64,000 nucleotides of DNA from Janthinobacterium fluminis. Its GTDB lineage: Bacteria > Pseudomonadota > Gammaproteobacteria > Burkholderiales > Burkholderiaceae_D. The stretch spans positions 1,054,001-1,118,000 of the forward strand of contig NZ_JAQQXR010000001.1 in the NCBI RefSeq assembly GCF_028595325.1, given 5' to 3'. The notes under the pieces were generated by a model. The model worked only from the letters and a program-made list of their open reading frames with translations. It did not search any database and was not told the DNA's origin. How positions within the stretch are numbered: position 1 is the stretch's first letter; each line of letters begins with the position of its first letter. Below, piece after piece: positions 11,713 to 22,481 of the stretch. The position numbers were made by a program, and so were the translations under genes.

Positions 11713-12453
11713 TCAGAAGCGATTCCAGTTATTGTGGCGGTGCTCGGTGGCCTCCTTGAGCAGATGGCCGGCGCGCAATTCGTCCTTCGGCGTGATGGCG
11801 TCGCCGTGCTGCACCGTCATCGCCAACTCCTGGATGGCGGGCGGATACTCGTGCTCGGCCGCTTCTTCCAGCCAATGCCTGCCCTTGGCGACATCGCGCG
11901 GCAGGCCCAGACCATGCTGGTAGGCGTTGTAGAGCAAAAACATCGCATGTGGATTGCCGCGCTCGCTGGCCAAGGCCAGCCAGCTTGCCGCCAGCGCCGG
12001 ATCGCGCGCCACGCCCTCGCCATTTTTGGCCATCAAGCCCAGCATCAAGGCCGCTTTCGGATGCCGGCCCGCCGCCGCCCGGACATACCAGGCCCAAGCC
12101 TGGCTGGCCCGTGACACCTGGCCGGCCGGCCCGTCGCGATACATTTCACCCAGTTCAAACGCGGCCTGCACGTCGCCGGCGCGCGCGGCGCGCTCGAACA
12201 GGGCCATTGCCGCGCCGCGACTGGCGGGGCGGGCTTGATACAACAGAGCCAGCTCGCGCTCGGCCACCGGCATGCCGCGCATGGCCCAGTTGTGCACGCG
12301 CCGTTCGGCCGCCGCATCCTGGTTGTGGCTGGCGTGCATGGCGTCCGCCTCGATCAGCGCCGACGTCGGCAGCGGCGGGGCCGCCGCGTCGCAGGCGCAC
12401 AGCGCGGCGAGCGCCAGCAGCGCGCCGGCGCCCTTGAGAATCGAATTGCTCAT
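11713..12453 (-). CDS. Sel1/TPR-repeat lipoprotein
   Basis: 246 residues with a lipoprotein signal (basic start, hydrophobic core, LCAC lipobox, Cys20) followed by Sel1-like repeats (AAMALFERAARAGDVQAAFELGEMYRDG, KAALMLGLMAKNGEGVARDPALA and AKGRHWLEEAAEHEYPPAI in part). Such proteins are usually periplasmic scaffolds; the partner is unknown. It lies downstream of and codirectional with the cpdB-like gene but is separated from it by a GC hairpin. It is convergent with the senC gene, only two bases apart. Confidence 0.75.
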   Translation of the reverse strand: MSNSILKGAGALLALAALCACDAAAPPLPTSALIEADAMHASHNQDAAAERRVHNWAMRGMPVAERELALLYQARPASRGAAMALFERAARAGDVQAAFELGEMYRDGPAGQVSRASQAWAWYVRAAAGRHPKAALMLGLMAKNGEGVARDPALAASWLALASERGNPHAMFLLYNAYQHGLGLPRDVAKGRHWLEEAAEHEYPPAIQELAMTVQHGDAITPKDELRAGHLLKEATEHRHNNWNRF

Positions 12454-12472
12454 ATTAAAACCTGTAGGGAAG

Positions 12473-12498
12473 GCGGGCAGGGAGGCTTCCCCGCCCGC
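12473..12498 (-). terminator. GC-rich hairpin, terminator-like
   Basis: GCGGGC and GCCCGC arms with additional GGG/CCC pairing enclose a short loop. It lies between the cpdB-like gene and the Sel1 gene, both on the minus strand. There is no long U-tract after it, so it may be a partial terminator or attenuator. Confidence 0.4.
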
Positions 12499-12511
12499 AT
12501 GTTGCGCCTGC

Positions 12512-14635
12512 TTACTTGCTCAGGTCTATCGTGTACTTGGCGAAGCCGCTCGCGTCCAGGCCGCCTTCGGCCGTGACGTTCTTGATGCCGCTTTTCTGCG
12601 CCAGCGCCAGATGGCCGGGCGCCGAACGCAGGATGACGGGACCGGCCGTGGCAACCTTGACGAAACTCCAGCTCTGCGCGCTGCCATTGGCGGCCAGCGT
12701 CACCTTGCCGTTTTTGCTGCCCAGGGTTTGCAGGTAGTTGCTGACGACGGCCTGGTTGGCGTCCGGCGACTTGATGATGGTCTTGCTGCCGTCAATGCCG
12801 GGGACCGCACCGCCGCCGCCGGCACGGTAATCGTTGGTGGCGACGATGAAGCTGTCGCCATCGGCAACGGGCTTGCCCAGGTAAGTCAGGTTGGCGATGC
12901 GCGAGCCGACAGGTTTGGTCACGTCGATCTGATAGGTCAGCGCATTGTTTTCGGCGTAGAACACGTCGTAGTTATAGATCGTGCCATACGAGGGCACCAG
13001 GTCCTGCTCCGTTGTCTTGGCCGGGTCGATCAGGCCGAATTGCTTGGCGGCCGTCTCCAGCCAGGCTTTCAAGTCGCTGCCCTTGATCTTCACCGCCTGC
13101 AAGTTGTTATTGCTATACAGGTACAAATCGCCCGGATTGCGCACTTGCAAGCCGATCGGCGCGGCGGGGCTGGCACCGGCGGCCACGTCGGTGAAATCGG
13201 AAGGACCGTTGCGGCCCGCCTTGAACGGCGCGCTGCAGGAGATCACGGGAATATCTTTATAGCTCGCCAGCGTCGCGTCCTTGCTGGTGGCGATGAAGTT
13301 TTTCACGTAGGCGAGCTGCGCCTGGTTCACCAGCTGGATGGCGCTGACGTCGCCGGCCAGCGCAAAATAGGCCGACATGGCAAAGTCCGTCGTCATGCCC
13401 AGCGGCTGCTTGGCGTAGGCAATGGTGGCGGCGTGTTCGGCGGCGACCAGCGGCGCGATGCTGGGATCGGCCTTGACCACCGTGCTGCCGTCGGTATATT
13501 TGAAGCCGCGCGATTCGACGCTGGTCTTGGCCGGCTGCACCACCCATTTGCCGGCCTTGTAGGCCAGCGTCATCTTGATGATGCCCAGGCGCCGGCCCCA
13601 GCTTTGCGCCATCACGGTCGGCACGTCGTTGACGAAGCCGTTGACGGCGTCGATCTTGGCGCTGGCGGGGAAGGCGGCGAAGGAGGCGTCCAGTGCCGGC
13701 GCGCCGGTTTCCTTGCCTTTCGGGAAAATCAAGTGGGAATGGCCTATCATCAGCGCGTCGATGCCGGTGCTGGTCAGGTGGTAACTGCCATTCTCCATTT
13801 TCGGGCTGTAGGGGCTGACGTCCAGGCCGCCGTGCGACAGCGCGACGATCAGGTCGGCGCCCTTGCCGCGCAGCTCGGGCACATATTGCTTGGCCGCTTC
13901 CTGGACGCCGGTGACGGCGACCTTGCCCTCCAGATTCTTCTGGTCCCATTCGAGGATTTGCGGCGGCACGAAGCTGAGCACGCCGATGTTCAGCTTGACG
14001 CTGCGCTTGTTGCCATCAGGCAGAACCGCCGTGAATGCGCGGGGCAGCAGCGCGTAAGGCTGGAAAATCGGTTTTTGGCTGGCCACGCCGGTGACGTTGG
14101 TCAGCACCGAGGCAAATTCCGGCGAGCCGCACTTGCCGGCGGGCTTGGCCACGCCGGGGATGCCGAAGTCGGTGTTGGTGATCTGGCTCAGGTAGGGCAG
14201 GCCGTAGTTGAATTCGTGGTTGCCCATGCCGCCGGCGTCGTACTTCAAGGCATTCATCGCCTTGTGGACGGCCAGTGTCGTGGTGCAGGGAACGGGGGCG
14301 GTCACCGCCTGCAGGTCGGCCAGCAGGGTGCCCTGGATGACGTCGCCGTCGTCGAGCAGCACATTGTTCGGGTTTTCCGCGCGCGCCGCCTGAATCAGCG
14401 TGGCGGTGCGCTCCAGCCCCAGCGAGCTGTCTTCGGCCAGCGCATAGTAGTTATAGCTGAGCACATTGGAATGGAGGTCGGTCGTTTCCATGAGCGCCAG
14501 GGTAACGGTTGTGCCTTCCGGAATCGCATCCTGGACGGGATCGGCGCCGCCGGCATCGCTGCTGCCGTTGCATCCCGCCAGGCCCAGCGCCGCCAGTGCC
14601 GCCAGTGCCGCCAGTGCCGCCATATTTGTTTTCAT
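12512..14635 (-). CDS. 2',3'-cyclic-nucleotide 2'-phosphodiesterase / 5'-nucleotidase lipoprotein (CpdB-like)
   Basis: 707 residues. Lipoprotein signal with LAGC lipobox at Cys22, then a calcineurin-type metallophosphatase domain: TTDLHSN (DxH), DDGDVIQG, GNHEFNYG, SHGG and IGHSHLIFP. The C-terminal half is the 5'-nucleotidase substrate domain (GPSDFTDVAAGA, NPGDLYLYSNN, VATNDYRAGGG). It probably hydrolyses extracellular cyclic nucleotides and nucleotides for scavenging. The ATG at 14635 is preceded by GAGG. The signal-peptide hydrophobic core is encoded by a 9-bp tandem repeat. Confidence 0.88.
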   Translation of the reverse strand: MKTNMAALAALAALAALGLAGCNGSSDAGGADPVQDAIPEGTTVTLALMETTDLHSNVLSYNYYALAEDSSLGLERTATLIQAARAENPNNVLLDDGDVIQGTLLADLQAVTAPVPCTTTLAVHKAMNALKYDAGGMGNHEFNYGLPYLSQITNTDFGIPGVAKPAGKCGSPEFASVLTNVTGVASQKPIFQPYALLPRAFTAVLPDGNKRSVKLNIGVLSFVPPQILEWDQKNLEGKVAVTGVQEAAKQYVPELRGKGADLIVALSHGGLDVSPYSPKMENGSYHLTSTGIDALMIGHSHLIFPKGKETGAPALDASFAAFPASAKIDAVNGFVNDVPTVMAQSWGRRLGIIKMTLAYKAGKWVVQPAKTSVESRGFKYTDGSTVVKADPSIAPLVAAEHAATIAYAKQPLGMTTDFAMSAYFALAGDVSAIQLVNQAQLAYVKNFIATSKDATLASYKDIPVISCSAPFKAGRNGPSDFTDVAAGASPAAPIGLQVRNPGDLYLYSNNNLQAVKIKGSDLKAWLETAAKQFGLIDPAKTTEQDLVPSYGTIYNYDVFYAENNALTYQIDVTKPVGSRIANLTYLGKPVADGDSFIVATNDYRAGGGGAVPGIDGSKTIIKSPDANQAVVSNYLQTLGSKNGKVTLAANGSAQSWSFVKVATAGPVILRSAPGHLALAQKSGIKNVTAEGGLDASGFAKYTIDLSK
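14587..14622 (-). repeat. 9-bp tandem repeat in the signal-peptide coding region
   Basis: About four copies of GCCGCCAGT-type units (as read on the plus strand) encode the LAALAALAALAA hydrophobic core of the CpdB-like lipoprotein. Copy-number change keeps frame and would lengthen or shorten the signal peptide by three residues per unit. Confidence 0.6.
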
Positions 14636-14724
14636 TCTTTCCTCTTTGTTGAAAAATCAAGGTGGCGACTGTAACCGCCGGGTATGACAAGGCGATGACA
14701 TCGACCTTCTTCAACAAAGAGGAA

Positions 14725-17283
14725 TCAGGGAGCGGGCAGGGCGTCCGGCTGCGGCGCATCATCCTGCCCGGGCGGCAGGCCGTGCAGCAGCGCATAGTGG
14801 CGGAAGGCTTCGCGTATGTTCTCGCGCAAGACCTTGTTGTCCCAGGGCTTGGTGTAGAAACGGTAGATGGCGCCGCGGTTGATCGCCTCCATGATCGATT
14901 CCAGGTCCGTGTAGCCGGACAGGACGATGCGAAACGTGTCCGGATACATATCCTTGACGCGGTCGAGGAAGACGGTGCCGCGCATGCCCGGCATGCGCTG
15001 GTCGCACAGGATCACGTGCACCGGGTGCAGGGCCAGCAGTGCGAAGCCCTCGGCGGCCGAGCGCGCCGCCAGGATTTGATAGCCGTCCTGGCGCAGCAGG
15101 CGCCGCAGGGCCGTCAGCACATGGGCTTCGTCGTCGACCAGCAGCAGCGTGCGGCGCGGTCCGGCCAGCGCGGCGGCCGGCGCCGGCCGGGCCGCCTCCT
15201 TGCGCAGAAATTGCTCGAACTGGTCGGCCGGCAGCGGCGCGGAGAAATAATAGCCCTGCACCTGGTCGCAGCCCTGGCGCCGCAGGCAGGACAGTTGCTC
15301 CGCCGTCTCCACGCCCTCGGCGATGACGCCCAGTTTCAGGCTGTGGGCCATGCTGATGATGGCCAGCGCAATGGCGGCGTCGTCCGGATTGCTGGTGATG
15401 TCGCGGACGAAGGCGATGTCGATCTTCAGCTTGTCGATCGGAAAACGGCGCAAATAGGCGAGGCTGGAATAGCCGGTGCCGAAATCGTCGATGGAAATCT
15501 GCACGCCGTGCCGCTTCACATGCCGCAAGGTGGCGATGGTGTGCTCGGTGTTCGCCATCAAGGTGCTTTCGGTCAACTCCAACTCCAGCAAGTCGGCCGG
15601 CACGCCATTGTCGTTGAGGGCGCGCAGCACGTCGCGGTCCAGGCCGCCCTCGCCGAACTGGTGGCCCGAGACGTTGACGGACACCTGCATCGGCCCGACG
15701 GACGAGCGCAGCCATTTGCCGATCTGGCGGCAGGCGGCCATGATGACCCAGCTGCCGACCCGGCCGATCAGGCCGGTTTCCTCCAGCAAGGGAATGAATT
15801 CCAGCGGCGACACCATGCCCACGCCGGGCCGCCGCCAGCGCAGCAGCGCCTCGGCGCCGACCGTGCGGCCAGTGTCGAGCTGGACCTTGGGCTGGTAGAA
15901 CAGCACGAACTCTTCGTTGTCGATGGCCTTGCGCAAGGCCCCCTCCAATTCCCGTCTCTTGCGCACTTCCTCGTCCATCTGCGGCGTAAAGAATCGATAG
16001 GTGTCGCGTCCGGCCCGCTTGGCCCGGTGCATGGCCGTGTCCGCGTACTTCATCAGCACGTCGGGGTCGCCGCTGTCGTCCGGGCTGACGGCGATGCCGA
16101 TGCTGACGCTGAGCGCCACCTCCTGGCCGCCCAGGTCGAAGGGCAGGCGCAGCATGTCGCGGATCGCGTCGGCGTGGGCGGCGGCGCCCGGTTGCTGTTC
16201 GTGCAGCACCAGGATGATGCCGAATTCGTCGCCGCCCAGGCGGCCGACGCTCTCGCGCAGGCGCACGGACTCGACCAGGCGCGAGCTGAACTGCCCCAGC
16301 AAGACGTCGCCGGCGCCGTGGCCCAGGGTTTCGTTGACGTTCTTGAAGTGGTCGAGGTCGATCAGCAGCACGGCGATGCGGGCGCCGCCGGCCTGCGCCA
16401 GCATCTTGCCCAGCGTTGCGTAGAACTGGCTGCGGTTGGGCAAACCCGTCAAGGTGTCGTAATGGGCCAGGCGGTGCAAACGCTGCTCGGCCTCCTTGCG
16501 CGCGCCGATGTCGCGCACGCCGCAAACAATGATACAGTCGCCGTCCACCCATTGGGCGTGGCGCTGGATTTCCACCTGGATCGGCGACCCGTCGCGCCGC
16601 CACAAATGGGTTTCGAGGAAGGCGGGCGCGCTGGCGCCGCCGATGAGCGCATCGTAGACGTCGGCCAGCTCGGCGGCGTCGATGCCGCGCAGATCCGTCG
16701 GGCCCATGCGCAACAATTCCTCGCGCGAATAATCGAGCATGGCGCAGGCGGTGGCGTTGACTTCGATAAACAACATCGTCGCGCGCCGCACCAGCATGAT
16801 GGCGTCCGCCGTCGCATCCATCGCCAGGCGGAAGGTGCGCAGGTCGGCCGTGCGGCTTGCCACCTCGCGCTCCAGGATCAGGCTGTGGTTCTTTTGAAAG
16901 TCCGCCAGCGCTTTCAGGCGCAACAGATTGCGCACCCGCAGGCACAGCTCGATCCGGTCCACCGGCTTGCTGACGAACTCCTCGACGCCCGCGTTCAGCC
17001 CGGCGAGGCGGGCGTCATGGTCGGTCAGCGCCGTCACCATGATGATGGGGATGTGCGAGCTGGCCGGGTCGGCCTTCAGCGCCCTGGCCACCTGGTAGCC
17101 GTCCATGCCCGGCATCATGACGTCGAGCAGGATCAGGTCCGGCGGCGCCAGCGCCACGGCGGCCAGCGCCTCCTCGCCGCTGGCCGCGCTGCGCGTCACA
17201 TACTGGTCGGCCTGAAGCTGGGCCTCAAGCAATTTGCGGTTGAGCGCTTCGTCATCGACAATCAGGATGGTGGCGACAGTCAT
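14725..17283 (-). CDS. REC-PAS-GGDEF-EAL-REC c-di-GMP signalling protein
   Basis: 852 residues. Receiver 1 (about 5-120) has LILLDVMMPGMDGY; a helical linker and PAS domain (about 145-270) follow; GGDEF domain (about 285-440) has LTGLPNRSQF and an intact RLGGDEFG; EAL domain (about 450-700) has GAEALLRW, ELTEST, DDFGTGYSS and AEGVETAE, all expected catalytic residues. A second receiver at the C-terminus (about 715-835) has ILCDQRMPGMRG. Both cyclase and phosphodiesterase sites look intact, so net activity cannot be read. The C-terminal REC resembles the N-terminal receiver of RpfG-type proteins. An Hpt-domain gene lies upstream on the same strand and may feed one receiver. Confidence 0.88.
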   Translation of the reverse strand: MTVATILIVDDEALNRKLLEAQLQADQYVTRSAASGEEALAAVALAPPDLILLDVMMPGMDGYQVARALKADPASSHIPIIMVTALTDHDARLAGLNAGVEEFVSKPVDRIELCLRVRNLLRLKALADFQKNHSLILEREVASRTADLRTFRLAMDATADAIMLVRRATMLFIEVNATACAMLDYSREELLRMGPTDLRGIDAAELADVYDALIGGASAPAFLETHLWRRDGSPIQVEIQRHAQWVDGDCIIVCGVRDIGARKEAEQRLHRLAHYDTLTGLPNRSQFYATLGKMLAQAGGARIAVLLIDLDHFKNVNETLGHGAGDVLLGQFSSRLVESVRLRESVGRLGGDEFGIILVLHEQQPGAAAHADAIRDMLRLPFDLGGQEVALSVSIGIAVSPDDSGDPDVLMKYADTAMHRAKRAGRDTYRFFTPQMDEEVRKRRELEGALRKAIDNEEFVLFYQPKVQLDTGRTVGAEALLRWRRPGVGMVSPLEFIPLLEETGLIGRVGSWVIMAACRQIGKWLRSSVGPMQVSVNVSGHQFGEGGLDRDVLRALNDNGVPADLLELELTESTLMANTEHTIATLRHVKRHGVQISIDDFGTGYSSLAYLRRFPIDKLKIDIAFVRDITSNPDDAAIALAIISMAHSLKLGVIAEGVETAEQLSCLRRQGCDQVQGYYFSAPLPADQFEQFLRKEAARPAPAAALAGPRRTLLLVDDEAHVLTALRRLLRQDGYQILAARSAAEGFALLALHPVHVILCDQRMPGMRGTVFLDRVKDMYPDTFRIVLSGYTDLESIMEAINRGAIYRFYTKPWDNKVLRENIREAFRHYALLHGLPPGQDDAPQPDALPAP

Positions 17284-17564
17284 GGCGCACGGCTAGATTG
17301 ACGGGTTGCGGCCGTGGGCGCGGACGGACGGTACGGCGCGGCGTGGGGCGGTCGCGCGCCTTGCAAGCGGTGCATCCATCCTGTCCTGCAAGTCGCCCAT
17401 GGCGTGGTTCGGCATACGCTCTTCCGTTAATAAGTACCGCGTCAACAAGGGGGGCGGCCCTGGCGCTGTAGCGGAAAATCATATCAGGGCATTTCCGAAT
17501 ACTCAATAAGTTTGAGACAGCGCAACTTGTTATTGCGGAAATGTCAATGCGGCGGCATCGCCAG

Positions 17565-17960
17565 TCAGGCAGCTGGCGTGGCGTGCGCGGACAGCCAGGC
17601 GTCGGCACTGTCGAGCGCCAGCGCAAATTCGCTCGCCACGCCGGCGAGCAGGAGCGGCAACTGCTCGGTGCGCTGCTCCGCGATGGCCAGTTCCATGGCC
17701 AGCGCGGCGCCGACGAAGCGCTTCGCCCCCAGCGTGCCGATGGAGCCGCGCAAACCGTGCAGGATGCGCGCCGTATCGGCGGGGCGGCCGTCGTGCAGCG
17801 CGGCGACGGCGCGCGCGAACGGCTCCCTGGCCGACGACACGGCATCGCGGACGATTTTCGTCACCACCGCCAGCGCCTTCTGGTCATTGCCCAGGTATTG
17901 GACGAGGACGTCGACGGTGAACACCGTTAGCCCCTCCGGGCAGGCAGGCGAAACGGGCAT
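17565..17960 (-). CDS. Hpt-domain phosphotransfer protein
   Basis: 131-residue single-domain protein. The phosphorylatable histidine is in ARILHGLRGSIGTLGA, the Hpt helix signature. The ATG at 17960 has AAGGAG seven bases upstream, which decides the start over a longer frame to 18032. There is no kinase or receiver in the same polypeptide, so it should shuttle phosphate between separate proteins. The REC-PAS-GGDEF-EAL-REC gene 281 bases downstream, on the same strand, is the obvious candidate receiver, and the hybrid kinases elsewhere in the window are other candidates. Confidence 0.8.
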   Translation of the reverse strand: MPVSPACPEGLTVFTVDVLVQYLGNDQKALAVVTKIVRDAVSSAREPFARAVAALHDGRPADTARILHGLRGSIGTLGAKRFVGAALAMELAIAEQRTEQLPLLLAGVASEFALALDSADAWLSAHATPAA

Positions 17961-18095
17961 GGCACACTCCTTTTCTAGGCCCGGGCGATGCGGACGGCAT
18001 GAACGGGCGGGGTCAGCATGGCGATACGCCACATCATACCTTGTAATAGATCAATCATTTGCACGGCAGCGTTGCTGTTCCCGTCGAAGCGTAAA

Positions 18096-18114
18096 AATGC
18101 AGTTAAATTGCATT
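18096..18114. promoter_or_regulatory. putative Zur operator 1
   Basis: 19-bp near-perfect palindrome AATGCAGTTAAATTGCATT in front of the COG0523 GTPase gene. It shares the core GCA-N-TT-N-AA-TTGC with two other sites at 18128-18140 and 19634-19646, one of which is directly in front of zur itself. Confidence 0.65.
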
Positions 18115-18127
18115 ACAATCCATAAGC

Positions 18128-18140
18128 GCAACTTAATTGC
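18128..18140. promoter_or_regulatory. putative Zur operator 2
   Basis: GCAACTTAATTGC, the second copy of the palindromic core, centred 29 bp (about three helix turns) after operator 1 and 60 bp before the GTPase start. Two sites on one face suggest cooperative repression. Confidence 0.6.
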
Positions 18141-18199
18141 ATTTGGTGGCGCCGCCGCGGGTGATGCCTCGCCTGCCGCCTTTACCAAAGGGAGTTCGC

Positions 18200-19210
18200 A
18201 TGGCCGATCTGTTGCCTGTCACCGTCATTACCGGTTTTCTCGGCAGTGGGAAGACCACCTTGCTCAAGCGGATTTTGCAGGGCGGCCACGGGTATCGGAT
18301 CGCCGTCATCGAGAACGAATTTGCCGCCGAGGGCATCGACCAGGCTGTGTTGATGCGCCAGGGCGCCGAGCGTATCGTCGAATTAAACAATGGCTGCATC
18401 TGCTGCAGCGTGCATGGCGACCTGGTGCGCGCCCTCGTGGCACTGGCCGAGCAGCGCGCCAGCGGTGCGCTGGCTTTCGACCATGTGCTGATCGAGACGA
18501 CGGGCATGGCGGCGCCCGGTCCGGTGGCGCAAACGTTTTTTCTCGACGCCGACGTGGCCCGGCACTATTTACTGGATGCCGTGCTGACCGTCGTCGACGC
18601 CCGCCACGCCGATGCCCAGTTGGACCGGCATCCCGAGGCGCAGGAGCAAATCGGCTTCGCCGACCGTATCCTGTTGTCGAAGACGGATCTGGTCGGAAAG
18701 ACCGAGCTGGCCGCGCTGCGCCGCCGCTTGGCGGAGATCAATTGCCGCGCCCCCATATTGAAGGCGCGTTTCGGCAATGTGCCTATCGGCGACATCATGG
18801 ATATCCGCGGCTTCAATCTGAACGCCGTGCTGGAGTGGACGGCCGACGCGCCAGTTGGTGACGCGCGCAGGCATGGCGACGGCGTCGCCTCGTTCGTCTA
18901 TCAGAATGCGCGGCCGATGAATGTCGCGCTGATCGAAGCATTCCTCGACTCCGTGGTGCAAGTATTCAGTGCGCAGATGCTGCGTTACAAGGGCATTTTG
19001 CATGTCGCCGGCTCGCCGTGCCGTGCCGTGTTCCAGGGCGTGCACATGCTGATGGGCTGCGAACTCGGCGCGCCGTGGGGCGAATTGGAATACCGCGAGA
19101 CGCGGATGGTGTTTATCGGCAGGGATTTGCCGCAAGCGATGTTGCGCGCCGGCCTGGACCGTTGCGTGCAGGGCGACGACGCGGCGGTCTTAGCCGCAGC
19201 GCGGACATAG
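18200..19210 (+). CDS. COG0523 (CobW-like) G3E GTPase, putative zinc chaperone
   Basis: 336-residue G3E GTPase. Walker A is GFLGSGKTTLL, the COG0523 metal motif is NNGCICCS, the switch region is ETTGMAAP, and the GTP-specificity motif is SKTDL. The C-terminal CobW domain contains GILHVAGSP and WGELEYRETRMVFIG. Start: ATG at 18200 with GGAG five bases upstream, not the longer frame from 18137, which would begin inside operator 2. Low-zinc induction is inferred from the two palindromes upstream and from the adjacent, convergent zur gene; its last 21 bases overlap the zur 3' end. Confidence 0.85.
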   Translation: MADLLPVTVITGFLGSGKTTLLKRILQGGHGYRIAVIENEFAAEGIDQAVLMRQGAERIVELNNGCICCSVHGDLVRALVALAEQRASGALAFDHVLIETTGMAAPGPVAQTFFLDADVARHYLLDAVLTVVDARHADAQLDRHPEAQEQIGFADRILLSKTDLVGKTELAALRRRLAEINCRAPILKARFGNVPIGDIMDIRGFNLNAVLEWTADAPVGDARRHGDGVASFVYQNARPMNVALIEAFLDSVVQVFSAQMLRYKGILHVAGSPCRAVFQGVHMLMGCELGAPWGELEYRETRMVFIGRDLPQAMLRAGLDRCVQGDDAAVLAAART

Positions 19211-19612
19211 GCCCTTGATCAGGAAATCCATTTCCTGGCCGCGAAAGCCGTCCGGCAGCGCCGGCGCGGCCGGCAACTTCACTTCGGTGAAACAGGTCAG
19301 CGTCGCGCATTTCGTGCATTGGAAGTGGGCGTGCTCGTGCGAATGGTGGCCGCCGCCTGCGCCGAAACGCCACACCTGGTCGGCGCCGGCGATGCGGTGC
19401 ACCAGTTCGTTTTCGCTCAGCCATTCCAGCACACGGTACAGGGTGACGGAGTCGATTTCGCCATCGCCGGACAGGCTGTGCTGGATCTCGTGGTGGGTCA
19501 GCGAGGCGCTTTGCCCCAACAGGAAGTCGAGTACTTTGACGCGGGTGGTGGTGACGCGGGCGCCGGTGTTGCGAATCAGTGATTCAGCGTGCAGGGTAGT
19601 GGATGTCGACAT
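19190..19612 (-). CDS. zur: Fur-family zinc-responsive repressor (Zur)
   Basis: 140-residue Fur-family protein. Winged helix (ARVTTTRVKVLDFLL, HHEIQHSL, SVTLYRVLEWL) then a dimerisation domain with His-rich HHSHEHAHF and two zinc pairs, CTKC and CPRC. The C-terminal CPRCG immediately precedes the stop. The paired CxxC and the neighbouring COG0523 GTPase favour Zur over Fur. A palindromic site lies 22 bp upstream of the start, implying autoregulation. Confidence 0.85.
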   Translation of the reverse strand: MSTSTTLHAESLIRNTGARVTTTRVKVLDFLLGQSASLTHHEIQHSLSGDGEIDSVTLYRVLEWLSENELVHRIAGADQVWRFGAGGGHHSHEHAHFQCTKCATLTCFTEVKLPAAPALPDGFRGQEMDFLIKGLCPRCG

Positions 19613-19633
19613 AATGTTTCAGCCTGAGTTAAT

Positions 19634-19646
19634 GCAACTCAATTGC
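19634..19646. promoter_or_regulatory. putative Zur operator 3 (zur promoter)
   Basis: GCAACTCAATTGC differs at one position from operator 2 at 18128-18140 and lies 22 bp before the zur ATG on the minus strand. Confidence 0.6.
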
Positions 19647-20140
19647 CGTATGGTAGCACGACGGGCGCCGCCGCGCCGGCCGCTTGCTTCTTGAACGCCC
19701 AGTTATTAATCAGGTGGAAGATATCCGCCCCCGGCCGACGGCGACAGATGATCAGAACACAGGCGCGGGACGGCGTCCACGGCCGCGGCGAGGGGATGTG
19801 GCTGGCGTCAAATGCCCGGAACATTGCGCGGAATGGCGGGAACTTTCGGGGCATTCGGGTAAACATGCCGTCGATGTTGATTTTCCACAGCAATTGACGC
19901 CCGGCCGAAGCGCGCGCGGGCCTCGCTTGTGCTCGAATAGACGATGCCGATACTGTGGGGACACTAGCAGGGCGATAGTGGTGTGGCCCGCCCGGCGGGA
20001 CGCTGCGGCCCCGGCGCAACGCCGTTGGGGCGTCCCGTCGGGAAAGTATTTCAACGCTTGTTAAACGCGGCGCTCGCGCTCTATACTCTTTCAAGCGCGG
20101 CAATATGCCAGCGCAGCTCGCCCGCCGTGAAGGGAAACGG
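19647..20140. other. intergenic region without a supported gene
   Basis: 494 bp between the zur promoter and the hybrid kinase start. Short frames on both strands lack ribosome sites and family-like content. It should hold the kinase promoter, but no clear -35/-10 pair was recognised. Confidence 0.5.
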
Positions 20141-22444
<2,304 letters not shown>

Positions 22445-22481
22445 CGCGGCAGTCGCGGCATTTTCATGCGAGGGAGATAGG

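Noticed and set aside
14662..17301. 879-residue plus-strand frame opposite the REC-PAS-GGDEF-EAL-REC gene
   Set aside because: Antisense shadow in high-GC DNA; the minus-strand frame has complete catalytic motifs.
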